From NCBI GenBank assembly GCA_951813625.1, contig CATOTS010000016.1, positions 1 through 64,000 of the forward strand: a stretch of 64,000 nt of DNA, read 5' to 3'. Position 1 is the stretch's first letter; every line of letters begins with the position of its first letter. The notes below the pieces were generated by a model, which saw nothing but the letters and a program-made list of their open reading frames with translations, was not told the origin of the DNA and did not search any database. The DNA comes from an uncultured Caldilineaceae bacterium (lineage in GTDB: Bacteria; Chloroflexota; Anaerolineae; Caldilineales; Caldilineaceae). The position numbers were made by a program, and so were the translations under genes. Shown here piece after piece: positions 36,775 through 46,600 of this stretch.

Positions 36775-36927
36775 ATGGGGACAGAAGGCAGGCGGCACAA
36801 GCATGCATTCCTCCAGTTCGAGATCAAGGCGTTGCGAGAGTTGCCGGGGAAGTTGCGTTGGATGGGGATTTGGTTGGTCTTTGAGCTCCTCTTAGCCGTC
36901 CTGATTGTGATGTCTTGCAGTGGCTAG
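36775..36927 (+). CDS. Small membrane peptide, 50 aa
   Basis: A perfect AGGAGGT Shine-Dalgarno (36764-36770) stands before the ATG. The product has a basic N-terminus and one transmembrane helix (WMGIWLVFELLLAVLIVM) ending SCSG. Palindromic element R4 follows by about 55 bases. Function unknown. Confidence 0.5.
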   Translation: MGTEGRRHKHAFLQFEIKALRELPGKLRWMGIWLVFELLLAVLIVMSCSG

Positions 36928-36981
36928 GCTTTCAACTTCAAGGATGAAGGAAACGGTTGTCATTTTTTGCACAAGGATAAT

Positions 36982-37072
36982 CCGGCCAGCCCTCTGTGCG
37001 CGCGAGCGTGTACCCGGGGACAAACTGAGCGCATTCGCATAGGTCTCACCCAGTGGAACGGGGGGCGGCCGG
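36982..37072 (+). repeat. Palindromic 3'-end repeat R4
   Basis: Opens CCGGCCAGCCCTCTGTGCGC and ends GGAACGGGGGGCGGCCGG. Forward orientation, downstream of the 36775 gene and upstream of the next lipoprotein gene. Confidence 0.85.
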
Positions 37073-37131
37073 ACAAGAGCGCCTTCACGGGCGTTTTGCC
37101 TTGATTGGCAATATTCGGAGGAGACCTTGTC

Positions 37132-37539
37132 ATGGGAAGGACGCTGCTTATCATGCTGGCAGGGCTGCTCCTTTGCGCCTGCGTTCCGATTCAGCCGGAA
37201 CCGATGGATGGATTTTCAGACCTGGCAAATGCGCTTGCCAAGTTGGACGAGCATCCCGATCCGACTGAATATCTGGAACTCGTGCTGGCACTCGATGTTT
37301 GTGTAAGGGAGGTGCTGGAGGGGGAGGGGGATGCGTCTCCGGCGCTGTCTGAGGAAGAGAGCGTGGCCATGACCATTTACGCCCTTGGCGCACTGATGGG
37401 GGCCAGAATATTCGAATGGAACGAGGCGATCAGGAGCGAGGCATTGGGCGAGGAGGAGGCTTTGTCGGGCGAGAGGGGTTGGTATCAGAGCCTGCTGCTG
37501 GCCGGGGCAGGCTGCGAGGGATTCGAAGCAGGGTCATAG
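37132..37539 (+). CDS. Small lipoprotein, paralogue family member 2
   Basis: GGAGGAG precedes the ATG at 37132. The lipobox is LLCAC followed by VPIQPEP, the same sequence style as members 1 and 3. The mature region has PTEYLELVLALDVC, an acidic helical middle and a C-terminal Cys. R5 begins 10 bases after the stop. Confidence 0.7.
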   Translation: MGRTLLIMLAGLLLCACVPIQPEPMDGFSDLANALAKLDEHPDPTEYLELVLALDVCVREVLEGEGDASPALSEEESVAMTIYALGALMGARIFEWNEAIRSEALGEEEALSGERGWYQSLLLAGAGCEGFEAGS

Positions 37540-37549
37540 AATTGTACAC

Positions 37550-37622
37550 CCGGCCAGCCCTCTGTGCGCGCGAGCGTAACCCCGGGGATTCAGGGGGCCC
37601 CAGTGGAACGGGGGGCGGCCGG
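37550..37622 (+). repeat. Palindromic 3'-end repeat R5
   Basis: Shortest copy (73 bp): CCGGCCAGCCC start, GGAACGGGGGGCGGCCGG end. Forward orientation, immediately after the lipoprotein stop. Confidence 0.85.
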
Positions 37623-37640
37623 GCTGGCAAGCAATGAATC

Positions 37641-37988
37641 ATGATAGAGGCTTTTGGTACAGATTTCTTTCCGGCTAGCTACAGGGATTTAGCTGTACCC
37701 GTGATTAGAGCGTTAGATGCTATGGGGCGACCTGCTTCGACAAGGGAACTGGCTGAACAGATTCGGACGGCTTTGAATTTACTACCTTTCGATGAGGCGA
37801 ACTTTTGGAACACGAGGGCACTTTCCCATCTACACGTAATGAGACTGCGAGAGGAGCTGTTCTTCGACCGGTTACGATTGGCCGTCCTAAGACTCAGAGA
37901 GGAGGGAATCCTCGGGCTGGATGATGGAAGAATGCTAACGCTTCCAGATCGTCGAAACCCGGCCGTTGTTCTGGTTCTCGGATCTTGA
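37641..37988 (+). CDS. Winged-helix-like protein, 115 aa
   Basis: VPVIRALDAMGRPASTRELAEQI and the following helices resemble the N-terminal winged-helix domain of Mrr-type restriction enzymes, which reads DNA; the nuclease part is absent. The ATG at 37641 has no strong ribosome-binding site. It leads a run of three same-strand genes. Confidence 0.5.
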   Translation: MIEAFGTDFFPASYRDLAVPVIRALDAMGRPASTRELAEQIRTALNLLPFDEANFWNTRALSHLHVMRLREELFFDRLRLAVLRLREEGILGLDDGRMLTLPDRRNPAVVLVLGS

Positions 37989-38039
37989 TCGATGCTCCGA
38001 GAGTCGAGGGCATCCGGGCGTGCAGAGGGGAAGGAGAAA

Positions 38040-38306
38040 ATGGCTGAACCGGGGGATGGGCGCCATCGCGAGCTGGCCGGGAAGTTGCACGCGATGTTGG
38101 AGCGGGCGCCGGTGGGCAGGGCGAGCACGATCCATCATCTGTTCGGGATCCTGTATGCCGACGAAATGAGCGGGATGCGGCTGTATGAGTTGGCGTATAT
38201 CGCCGAGCTGGGGGGGAGCAAGCAGAGTATGGGGCGGGAGATCGGCAGGGGACGGAATCTGGCGGAATACGTGGAGATAAAGGCGGAGTACCGCAGCTGG
38301 GCGTGA
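38040..38306 (+). CDS. Single-domain protein of the GIKYA-type helical family
   Basis: AAGGAG precedes the ATG. Eighty-eight residues contain IHHLFGILYADEMSGMRLYE and REIGRGRNLAEYVEIK, matching domain 2 of the next gene (IHVFGIKYARELADVTIDD, GLKLAQYVDVK). The domain has a helix-turn-helix-like look. Function unknown. Confidence 0.55.
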   Translation: MAEPGDGRHRELAGKLHAMLERAPVGRASTIHHLFGILYADEMSGMRLYELAYIAELGGSKQSMGREIGRGRNLAEYVEIKAEYRSWA

Positions 38307-38344
38307 GGACGCGGTTGGGTACTACACCAGCAAGGGGGGCAACG

Positions 38345-39172
38345 ATGAAAGGCAGGCCCTGGAGCCGTGAAGAGCATCTTGCAGTCCTGTATCTTAAGAT
38401 TCTGTATAAAGACGAATTGGTGAGCCCCCAGAATCATGAAGCCGTCCGGGTCTTGGCCGAAGCAATGAAGCGCACTGTCGCTTCCATTTCCATGCGCATA
38501 GGCAATTTCAATTCGCTGGATCCTGCGTACTCCGGGCGCGGGTTGACAGGGGGGACGGGGAACGAACTATTCAAAAGGATCTGGCGTGAGTACGAGCAGG
38601 ATCGCGACCGGGTGCTGGCCCAAGCTCGGATTGCCTATCGGAAATTTGTTCCCGGCGACGCGCCACTAAAGCGGCCAACCGAACTGATCCCGCCAGCTTC
38701 GCAGGGCGGCCGACACGAGGAAAGGGGGCGGGAGATGATGAGTTTTGACGAATTGGCGGATGAGCTAAAGAAAATGTACGAGGCCGCCTCTGAAGGGGAA
38801 AGGATGGTGGCGATTCATGTGTTCGGCATCAAATACGCCCGTGAGTTGGCAGATGTGACCATTGACGACCTTGCCGAACAGGGAACGGGACACGCCAATC
38901 TCGGAGCCATCCTTAGACATGGTCTAAAACTGGCGCAGTACGTGGATGTCAAAAGGGAGATGCAAACGGCGGGTAAGAACACAGAAGAGAGGTACAGGGT
39001 TATTGAGGTTAGCAATGGAGCGTCGCTCGAGGAGCATCTGAACAAGGAAGCAGGCTGGAGACTGCATAGCTTCAGCGTATGCCCCTGTCCGGCGCGCCCA
39101 GGAATGAGTATGCAAGAGGTGGTCATCATTGCAGCGCTGGAGCGGGAGCAGACCGCACGTTGTTTGACTTGA
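38345..39172 (+). CDS. Three-module protein: HNH-endonuclease-type N-terminus, GIKYA domain, DUF4177-like C-terminus
   Basis: Starts at ATG 38345. Module 1 (about residues 1-105) matches the N-terminal region of some HNH restriction endonucleases (WSREEHLAVLYLKILYK, ISMRIGNFNSLDP, GLTGG). Module 2 (about 130-210) is the GIKYA domain shared with the preceding gene. Module 3 (about 220-276) resembles DUF4177 (YRVIEVSNGASLEEHLNKEA, GWRLHSFSV). The HNH catalytic domain itself is absent. It may be a regulator or a nuclease partner built from restriction-enzyme parts. Confidence 0.62.
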   Translation: MKGRPWSREEHLAVLYLKILYKDELVSPQNHEAVRVLAEAMKRTVASISMRIGNFNSLDPAYSGRGLTGGTGNELFKRIWREYEQDRDRVLAQARIAYRKFVPGDAPLKRPTELIPPASQGGRHEERGREMMSFDELADELKKMYEAASEGERMVAIHVFGIKYARELADVTIDDLAEQGTGHANLGAILRHGLKLAQYVDVKREMQTAGKNTEERYRVIEVSNGASLEEHLNKEAGWRLHSFSVCPCPARPGMSMQEVVIIAALEREQTARCLT

Positions 39173-39245
39173 AATGCATGACCGGGGTGAACTGGGTGAA
39201 CCGGACGATGTGGTCCGGGGGACAACTTGGACAGGAGTGAAGACT

Positions 39246-39362
39246 ATGAATCTGGAAAAGGATTTGGGGGAAATCGTCGAGAAGGCCAATAATTTGGGAA
39301 GTACGTCGTTAGCGCAGCAAACAAAGAGTCTTCAGCACTGTATGGGAGCATACGCGAGTTGA
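39246..39362 (+). CDS. Possible 38-aa peptide
   Basis: AGGAG lies 9 bases before the ATG; the product has a short helical start and no recognisable feature. It may be a truncated gene. Confidence 0.25.
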   Translation: MNLEKDLGEIVEKANNLGSTSLAQQTKSLQHCMGAYAS

Positions 39363-39381
39363 CCTTGTCAGCATAGCAAGA

Positions 39382-39561
39382 TCAGATGAAAAGGTTGGGA
39401 TTCAAGAGAGCAAAGCCGAGAAAAGACCACGGCAATCCCCCGAGAAAGACAAGAACTGAAATGGCGTAGAGGGCTGCAGTGATGGTACAGGCCAGAACCG
39501 TTGTCGGTAGATTCATAGCTGTGCCTGTGGAGACCAGAAACGTTCCGAAAACACGGACCAT
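39382..39561 (-). CDS. Small membrane protein, 59 aa
   Basis: AAGGGG lies 8 bases upstream of the ATG. Two hydrophobic helices are visible (LPTTVLACTITAALYAISVL and FLGGLPWSFLGFALL). Function unknown. Confidence 0.45.
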   Translation of the reverse strand: MVRVFGTFLVSTGTAMNLPTTVLACTITAALYAISVLVFLGGLPWSFLGFALLNPNLFI

Positions 39562-39722
39562 GGTGGTGTCCCCTTGGTGGAGACGGGTGGATGGTTGCCA
39601 CCACAGCGTCCATGAACCAGATGACCAGAAAGGGGACGCAATGCGCCCACTTTCCCGCTTACACAAATCATCCAGTTCGAACGCTGTGGCGCCTTAATTC
39701 TATTGGGGGGATCAGCGGCCGT

Positions 39723-39940
39723 CTACTTCGCGGCGCCATTTACGCGGAGGGTCAAAAGCAATTCGAGGAGCTCGGCCTGCTCCAGGTCCGCGAATGCGTT
39801 CCTCTGCTCCTGCGCTTCGCAGCCGTGCTCTAGGATCGCTTCCGAAATCAGCGGCGCGCGCCGCGGGCGTAGGAGTGCGATTTGATAAAGGTCGGCGAAG
39901 ATCCCTGTTTGAATCTGGGAGAGGATTTGTATTTCTTACG
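39723..39940 (-). pseudogene. C-terminal fragment, possibly MarR-like
   Basis: A minus-strand frame without a start reads IFADLYQIALLRPRRAPLIS then EAQEQRNAFADLEQAELLEL before its stop. The last part resembles the dimerisation helix of MarR-type regulators. The 5' part is missing. Confidence 0.28.
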
Positions 39941-40054
39941 CGTTGCGAGTTCATGGTACTGGATGATCCAGAGAGAGGGAATACACAGTCATATTCATAG
40001 GGAATATGCGTGAACGCCGGGCAAGGCGGTCGAGGTAAAAGGGGCCCACATCAC

Positions 40055-40939
40055 ATGGCATCCAACAATCGGTGGTCCGCCTGGTTGCTGGCCGTGCGGC
40101 CGAAGACGTTGCCTGCTGCTATTTCACCTGTGCTGGTGGGGACGGCGATGGCCTGGGCGGACGGTCATTTCTCCCTGTTTCCCGCACTCGCGGCGGTGGC
40201 GGGCGCGCTCCTGCTGCAGATCCTCTCCAATTTCGCCAACGATTACTTTGACTATGCCAAGGGCGCGGATACCAGTGAGCGGTTAGGGCCGACGCGGGTG
40301 ATGGCGGCCGGTCTGCTGTCGCCGCAGGCGATGCGCAGGGGCATGGCCCTCGTCGTCGCCCTGACGGTGGTGGACGGCATTTACCTGGTCCTGATTGGCG
40401 GGTGGCCGATTCTCGCTGTAGGACTGGCGTCGCTGGCGGCGGCCGTTCTCTATACGGGCGGGCCGTTCCCGTTCGGCTATCACGGCCTGGGCGACCTGTT
40501 TGTGTTTGTCTTCTTTGGACTGGTTGCCGTGGCAGGAACCTACTTCGTGCAAGCAGGCGGGCTTGCGGGTGAGGTTTTTGTTGCGGCGGCGCCGGTTGGG
40601 GCGCTGGTCACCGCGATCCTGGTCGTCAACAATCTGCGCGATATTGCTACCGACGCCAGGGCGGGCAAGCGAACGCTGGCGGTGCTGATCGGGGCGCGCA
40701 AGACGCGGTTTCAGTACGTGTTTCTACTTGTCCTGGCCTACGCGGCGCCTTTTGTTCTCTGGCTTGGTTTCGAACGCGGGGCGGCCATTTTGCTCCCTCT
40801 ACTCAGCCTGCCGCTGGCGGTCAAAAGGGTCCGTACCCTCTTCCGAGCGACGGGAACGGCGCTCAACGCCTTGCTGGCCGCGACAGCTCAACTCTCGCTC
40901 ATCTACAGTCTGTTGATGTCTCTCGGCCTGCTGCTCTGA
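40055..40939 (+). CDS. menA: 1,4-dihydroxy-2-naphthoate polyprenyltransferase (MenA, UbiA family)
   Basis: Attaches a polyprenyl chain to DHNA in menaquinone synthesis, in the cytoplasmic membrane. The Mg/diphosphate-binding motif NDYFDYAKGAD and the second Asp-rich region NNLRDIATDARAGKRTL are present, with eight or nine transmembrane helices. The start MASNNR at 40055 has AAGGGG upstream; a GTG at 40010 would add 15 residues. Other men genes are not in the window. Confidence 0.86.
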   Translation: MASNNRWSAWLLAVRPKTLPAAISPVLVGTAMAWADGHFSLFPALAAVAGALLLQILSNFANDYFDYAKGADTSERLGPTRVMAAGLLSPQAMRRGMALVVALTVVDGIYLVLIGGWPILAVGLASLAAAVLYTGGPFPFGYHGLGDLFVFVFFGLVAVAGTYFVQAGGLAGEVFVAAAPVGALVTAILVVNNLRDIATDARAGKRTLAVLIGARKTRFQYVFLLVLAYAAPFVLWLGFERGAAILLPLLSLPLAVKRVRTLFRATGTALNALLAATAQLSLIYSLLMSLGLLL

Positions 40940-41139
40940 ACGTGCCGGAGTGCGTTCGTTTGTTTGGCGGGAGGGCATCAGGCCTGCGCCTGCAGCGGCC
41001 AGTGACCAGTGACGCGGCTCTTTGGTGGCTGACATGTACAAGGGGAGAGCTTGGGGCGGTTAGGGTCGTTGGTGATGCCGATGTGGGAGTGGGTTTTGGC
41101 AGCGGGCAACATGATGCTGGGACGGCAGGACACTCTCGC
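40940..41139. other. Convergent intergenic region
   Basis: No gene or strong terminator is visible between menA and the convergent minus-strand gene. Confidence 0.3.
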
Positions 41140-41667
41140 TTATGGAATAGTCAAACGGAAAACGAACGGTTGCACGGCGGACATGATGTCCTTCTTGGGT
41201 AGAATTCCGCCAGCTCTCAGCCGCTCTTTCCCTTGCCCGGCTGGTCCAGACGTGGCGGCAAACTGAACCAGCCCGGCGGACAGAAACTTGATGGCGAGAA
41301 TGCCGTCGCCGCTTCCCCAATGGCGACCGTCCGGAGCTGGCATGCTCCCACCGTTTGCGGGAATTTGCCATTCGGCTTCCAGGAACCCTTCGGGGCCTGC
41401 GCCGACCTCGGGAACGGGCAGGCGGTCTTCATGCGTGAAGAAGGAGGCAAATGACTGCAATGATTCAAGAATCAAGTCCGGCGCATCCGGATCGGCTGCA
41501 AGCAACTCCTGCAATTGGGCAATTCTGGCGGCAAGCTCATCTCGGCCGAAAGCTCTCAAGGCATCTACGATCTCTTGTGCTTCGTCCATTTCTTTGTTGG
41601 ATGCGGTGTCAGTCGATTCGGTTGGTATGGCGCTATCTTGTGGCAAATCTGTCAGTATATGCGACAA
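41140..41667 (-). CDS. Hypothetical acidic protein, 175 aa, partner of the HEPN-like gene
   Basis: It probably starts at TTG 41667 with GGAAGA upstream, 45 bases after the HEPN-like gene. The N-terminal half is acidic and helical (DEAQEIVDALRAFGRDELAARI); the C-terminal half is beta-rich (GGSMPAPDGRHWGSGDGILA), suggesting a small globular binding domain. No family recognised. Co-transcribed with 41713-42867. Confidence 0.6.
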   Translation of the reverse strand: MSHILTDLPQDSAIPTESTDTASNKEMDEAQEIVDALRAFGRDELAARIAQLQELLAADPDAPDLILESLQSFASFFTHEDRLPVPEVGAGPEGFLEAEWQIPANGGSMPAPDGRHWGSGDGILAIKFLSAGLVQFAATSGPAGQGKERLRAGGILPKKDIMSAVQPFVFRLTIP

Positions 41668-41712
41668 ATCGTCTTCCGTCGTTGATGCCCTTTGTTTTTC
41701 CCATTTTGTGGT

Positions 41713-42867
41713 CTAGTGATTGGGGCCAACCATACTGTACCAACCTGGTACTCCTGGCCCAGGGTCCGTCAATGCCAGAAATAGACGTATTCCTTTGAAC
41801 TTGCTCAAAAGGCATAGCGCAGCATCAAAAGTCGTAAAAACTTCCGAATAGTTTGGCTCCCTAGAACTATGAACCCAATCATTTCGAGACTTCCTAGCGA
41901 CATCTAGTCGACTGTACAAACTGAAATCGATATTATTTGTTATTTCCAGCATTTCAGCCATTACTGATGCCGTATAGTCTCTTCCCACAAGCTTTTTCCT
42001 TCGCTTTCCAGACATCCGGCCAGCTGATTTTGCATCGTCAAGAAGCGCGTCCCAGGCGAATGACAATAGTTGCTCACATACCGTCCAGGCCACGACTACT
42101 GCTTCACCCGACCTTCTTTCAGTGTATCTTCGTGCTGCTCCATATAGCGAGTCAACCATGTGAATGAGAGTAAGGTCATTGTCTAGAAGTATCCGGTCAA
42201 GTAGCGTAAGCGAGTTCTCCACGACTTCGAGTTCAACTACTCGTCGGGGAAGCAGTCTATTTGGCGAAACCGTGTATCTGTTATTTGCGGTGTTTCGTGC
42301 TAAGGAATGAACATCTGTCGCATTTTCATTGTAGCTGACAGCGTCTTCAAAGGTCTGACCCTTTAAGGTTGATTGAGCATCAACGGGGAATCCCATCAGT
42401 TCTGTACGGCTTCTGAGCGACTGTTCCGAGGTAGCTAAGCAGGCCTGTTGGACATTCATGACTTTGGCCCGATCGATAGCAAAGATTTCAGCGGACTGAA
42501 GGGCTTTGTCGGTCTCAGCAGGTAGCCTATGGGGAATACCTTGCCCGGGAGGTTTGTATCCTGGAATCACGACTTGAGGTGCAAGGCTCCAGTTGGTGAA
42601 GTCAAACAGAAATGTTCCATCACGCTGGACGCGCACGGTGATTCCGGAGTCTAGTTCTGTCTCAAGGACAACCGCATGGTGAATAGGTAGATTCAATTCC
42701 CTCACCGAAACTGGATCCGGTTTGTGATCGACCCAAATTGCAGGTACTCGAAAGAAGCCTTCAATTGCGGGCATTCGTTTACTTGGGATAAGTATCGAGT
42801 CGTCAGGAGTCGTCCCAAATGGTACTTCGTCCTCCGGCAACGCGACTCCTCGGGGCACTTTACCCAT
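41713..42867 (-). CDS. HEPN-like domain protein, 384 aa
   Basis: The N-terminal ~180 residues are beta-rich and unassigned. The C-terminal ~200 are helical and include RKSRNDWVHSSRE, an R-x4-H element (Arg-Asn-Asp-Trp-Val-His) typical of HEPN RNases or HEPN scaffold domains in toxin and abortive-infection systems. AGGTAAG precedes the ATG. First gene of a two-gene minus-strand unit. GC content is lower than flanking genes. RNase activity is inferred only from the motif. Confidence 0.62.
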   Translation of the reverse strand: MGKVPRGVALPEDEVPFGTTPDDSILIPSKRMPAIEGFFRVPAIWVDHKPDPVSVRELNLPIHHAVVLETELDSGITVRVQRDGTFLFDFTNWSLAPQVVIPGYKPPGQGIPHRLPAETDKALQSAEIFAIDRAKVMNVQQACLATSEQSLRSRTELMGFPVDAQSTLKGQTFEDAVSYNENATDVHSLARNTANNRYTVSPNRLLPRRVVELEVVENSLTLLDRILLDNDLTLIHMVDSLYGAARRYTERRSGEAVVVAWTVCEQLLSFAWDALLDDAKSAGRMSGKRRKKLVGRDYTASVMAEMLEITNNIDFSLYSRLDVARKSRNDWVHSSREPNYSEVFTTFDAALCLLSKFKGIRLFLALTDPGPGVPGWYSMVGPNH

Positions 42868-43060
42868 GTCTTACCTGTAGAGTCAGTAGTGAGTTCACTT
42901 GCTGATCGTGTTGAACCTTTCCTCGACACCAGTGCGAAGACCTAGGTTGGCCAAGAACTAGACCACAAACCCAATACGTGACCAAGGCGTATCATTCTTA
43001 AGCCAAATGGTGGTACCGAAACGATTGTGACCTTGCAGTGGGGCCGGATTCAAAACTTTC

Positions 43061-43399
43061 TTACTCGTTACCCACAGGCCGAGTAAAAGCGACGATAAAC
43101 CTTGTTCCCTTTTCAATGTTCTTCAGGATTTGGCGTTCCTCTAATGGCACACTCAGTGTGATGCTGTCTTCGGTCAGATATGACGTGTTCCTCTCAACGG
43201 GAAGTTCAACTTTGCCCTCGGCAGTCTGAATGTGGATCGTAAAGTCGAATCCCCTCCCTCCGGAACCGAAAAAGTCGACTAGAGATATATTTCCTTTTGT
43301 CCCAAAGAAAATCTCTTCTCCGTCATTGAGTAACCTAATTGCACATATCCTTGTCTTGATAGGTTCGATTATGTAAATCTCGTCAAGTTGGATACTCAT
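43061..43399 (-). CDS. Hypothetical beta-rich protein, 112 aa
   Basis: The ATG at 43399 has AAAGGC upstream. Alternating hydrophobic strands (IYIIEPIKTRICAIRLL, GFDFTIHIQTAEGKVELPV) suggest a small beta sandwich. Unknown function. It lies in an AT-richer stretch upstream of the HEPN-like unit and downstream of the type IIG enzyme, all on the minus strand. Confidence 0.52.
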   Translation of the reverse strand: MSIQLDEIYIIEPIKTRICAIRLLNDGEEIFFGTKGNISLVDFFGSGGRGFDFTIHIQTAEGKVELPVERNTSYLTEDSITLSVPLEERQILKNIEKGTRFIVAFTRPVGNE

Positions 43400-43668
43400 G
43401 ATATTGCCTTTGTGAGCTTGGTGAAGTGGGCCCCAGGAATTTGGATCACCAGCTAGTACTACAACCGCACTCTTGTTCGCAGAAGACCGAAAGAGTAAAA
43501 AGAGGCGCAGAAGTGGTTGCATTTGGGCCGTTTATGCAGTTCCGTGGTTGTTCAAAATGCGCTTTTGCACCCTCACTTTCGCCGGAAAAACTTCAGATTC
43601 GTGAATTGCGGTTGTAGTACTAGGGTGTACTGTGGGAAAAAGTTAGGTCCCCTCACCCCAATTGTTGG

Positions 43669-46600
43669 TTAGGAAAATCTCGTCGCATCTGCAGCAGGAT
43701 CTGCTTTTTCAATCCCCAACTTCGGTAACCCTTCCACAATCTTCACCGTCTCCAGGCTGACGCTGATGACTTTGGCGAGGAGGCGGAGGATGTATTGCGG
43801 GTCGTCGGGGCGGTTGGGGTCGTTGACGATGCCGCTGCGTTTGTCGGTTTTGACGCGGTACTGGTCGATGACCCATTCGAGGGCGGAGCGGTTGCCGAGG
43901 CGGTAGTTGAAGGCTTCGGCGGGGATGCCGTCGAGGGTGAGGAAGCGGTTGTAGGTGAGTTGGGTCTTGTTTTTGGAGAGGCGCATTTTTTCGACGCGCC
44001 AGTCGAGGGGGGCGTCGGGCGTTTCGAGTTGGGCGAGGGGGTATTGGGGCTGTTCTTCGTAGTGGACGTGGATGTGGGCGAGGCGGGCGCCGGCGCTGGC
44101 GAAGGCGCGGAAGTCAGGGGCGAAGGGGATGCGGGGGAGTTCGCGCTTGAGGTTGGCCTGGTAGCGGTCGCGGTAGGTGGGATGGTGGAGGAGGCCGTAG
44201 ACGTAGTGGAAGATGTCCCACTTGGTGATGGTGTCGTCGCGGTAGTGGGCGCGGAAGCGGTCGAGCGCCCAGTCGGTGATGTTTTCGCGGCGGTTGGTGC
44301 CGTCCTCGTCGTAGGCGTAGAAGGGAAAGCATTGGGAGCTGTCAAGGGATGTCAGCGTGAGATTTGGAATCATTCCTGTGCAAAAGCACCAATAGGAAGC
44401 CCGTCCTCCAGCACCTGGCACAACGATCACTCGATTTTCCATTTCTGTTTCCGGTATAGGAAATATGAACGGAAACGCGAGGACCCTATCGTTCATCACT
44501 CGGTCAAAGAAGAGGTTCGACTGTACAAACGGACGATAAAGAGACAGTCGGATTTTCTCCTCAGAAAATTCTGCCATCTGCCCACTTTTCAATTTCTGCT
44601 TAAGGGTTGAACTCCACTTGATCTTCTCGTCATCATTAACCACGAAATCATCGATGTTAGCAGGGCGAGTAGGTTGTCGTTCCCATTTAAAAACTTGTTC
44701 ATTATAGAAATCTATCATCCGTTCCATATTCTCTGTGAGCGCGTTGGGGGCAAAGTTATATGTCCATCCATCGCGATTGGTCTTGACGCCGTTGCTATAT
44801 AGGTGAAACACTACATCCTCTGCCTCACTCTTTTCCGCCTTTGCTTCTTTGCTTCCCAACGGGACAAAAGACTCATATTCGGCACGTTGACCCTCGGTCA
44901 GCCATGTGTGTTTCTTGTCCGGCGTCATCCGTTTCCAATCGATTCTGCCATATTCTTCTTTTTCATCGAGATAACGATACTTCTCTTCCTTGCGCCAAAA
45001 TTCGTCTACGCGTGCATAGTGTATTAGAGCCTGGGAACCTGCCTTGTCCTTCCTTTTGACCAAGCAGTTGATACTGACGCTGACCTGGATGCCAAAAACA
45101 TTGTGAGTTGTGCCTGATAACTTAGGATTTTTTCGCACATTTCCGCCCAGATCCAAGGCGTAAATCGTGTCAAAATCTTCCGCTAGGCACTTCCTCATTC
45201 CATCGAACGACACGCCGTCAAGAAAGCTGCCGTTTGTCACGAAGGCGACCACCCCTTCTTCGCCAATGCGGTCCGATGCCCAACGGATCGCCTTCACGTA
45301 GGGGTCGGACAACTTATTTTTGAGCGTTGCCGTGGATTCCTTTACATAGGTCTCTTGCACGCGCTTGTCTATCGTCGGATACTTGCGGTTCTTGTTGTTG
45401 TCGTTCTCGTTGACCTGCCCGACGTTGTAGGGCGGGTTGCCGATCACCACGAACATGGGCGTCTTCTTCTGGCTCTCGACGCGCTGCGTGTTCTCCGGCG
45501 CGAAGAGCGGTAGCTGTCGATCCTCGGCCAGATCGAAGGTGTCGACGAGGCAGATGCCCGCGAAGGGTTCGTAGACGCCGGTGGCGTCGTAGTACTCGTG
45601 CTCGATGTTCATGCCGGCGATGTAGTAGGGCAACAGCATGACCTCGTTGCAGTGCAGCTCCTCCTTGTACTTGCGCTCGAGGGCGGTGCGCGGGATCTCG
45701 CGCATCATGCGCACGATGAAGTTGCCGGTGCCGACGAAGGGGTCGATGATGTGCACGCCCTCGTCGGCGAGGGAACGGCCGAACTCGCGCTCGAGGATGG
45801 CGGCGACGCTGCGCACCATGAAGTCGACGATGGGCTGGGGGGTGTAGACGATGCCGTGGGTGTCGGCGACCTTGACGGAAAAACCCTGGAAGAACTGCTC
45901 GTAGACTGTGTTGAGGAAGTGCTGTTTTTGGGAAAAATCGCTGATGGTGGCGGCGGTGCGCTCGATGGCGGCGTAGAAGCGGTCCAGTTTTCCCAAGAAC
46001 TCGTCGCGGCTGAAGGCGTGGGAGGTGAGCGCGTCGATGACGTTTTCGATCTCGAAGGCGATGACGTTACGGCGGGTGAAGGCGGGCCGGTTGAAGACGG
46101 TGCGAAAGAGGCGCTCGGTGAGCAGGTGCTGGATCAGCATCTCCTCGACCGCGGCTTCGGACAGGTTCGGGTTGATGGATTGGCGGCATTTTTCCAAAAA
46201 GGCGGCGAAGGCGGTGGTAAAGAGTTGGTTGCTCTTTCGTTCCTGCTGGATCAGCCCGGCCAGGCCCTGGCCGATGTCGGCGACCCTGTCCTTGAACTGG
46301 GCGACGGCCTCTTCCCAGGCGGCGTACTCCTGGGGGCGGTAGGCGAAGAAGGCTTGGAGGGTCTCAATGAGCCGGGCGGGGTCGGTGAGGTCGTTGTCGA
46401 GGAGCATGCGGCCGTTCTGCCAGAGGATGGCTCGTTGGGGGGTCTGGAAGAGGATATTGTCGCGCGGGTAGCCGGCGGCGAATTTACGCTCGACTTCGGC
46501 GGGCAGGTCGTCGTGGATGTCTTTGGCTTCCCAGTAGCCGTGGGTGAGGCGGAAGTCGTCGATGAGGGCGCCGTCGACGATGATGCGGCGGCCGCGGCGG

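Noticed and set aside
39870..39950. Possible tRNA (TTTGAATC-like loop)
   Set aside because: No acceptor stem or anticodon arm can be built around the loop-like sequence.
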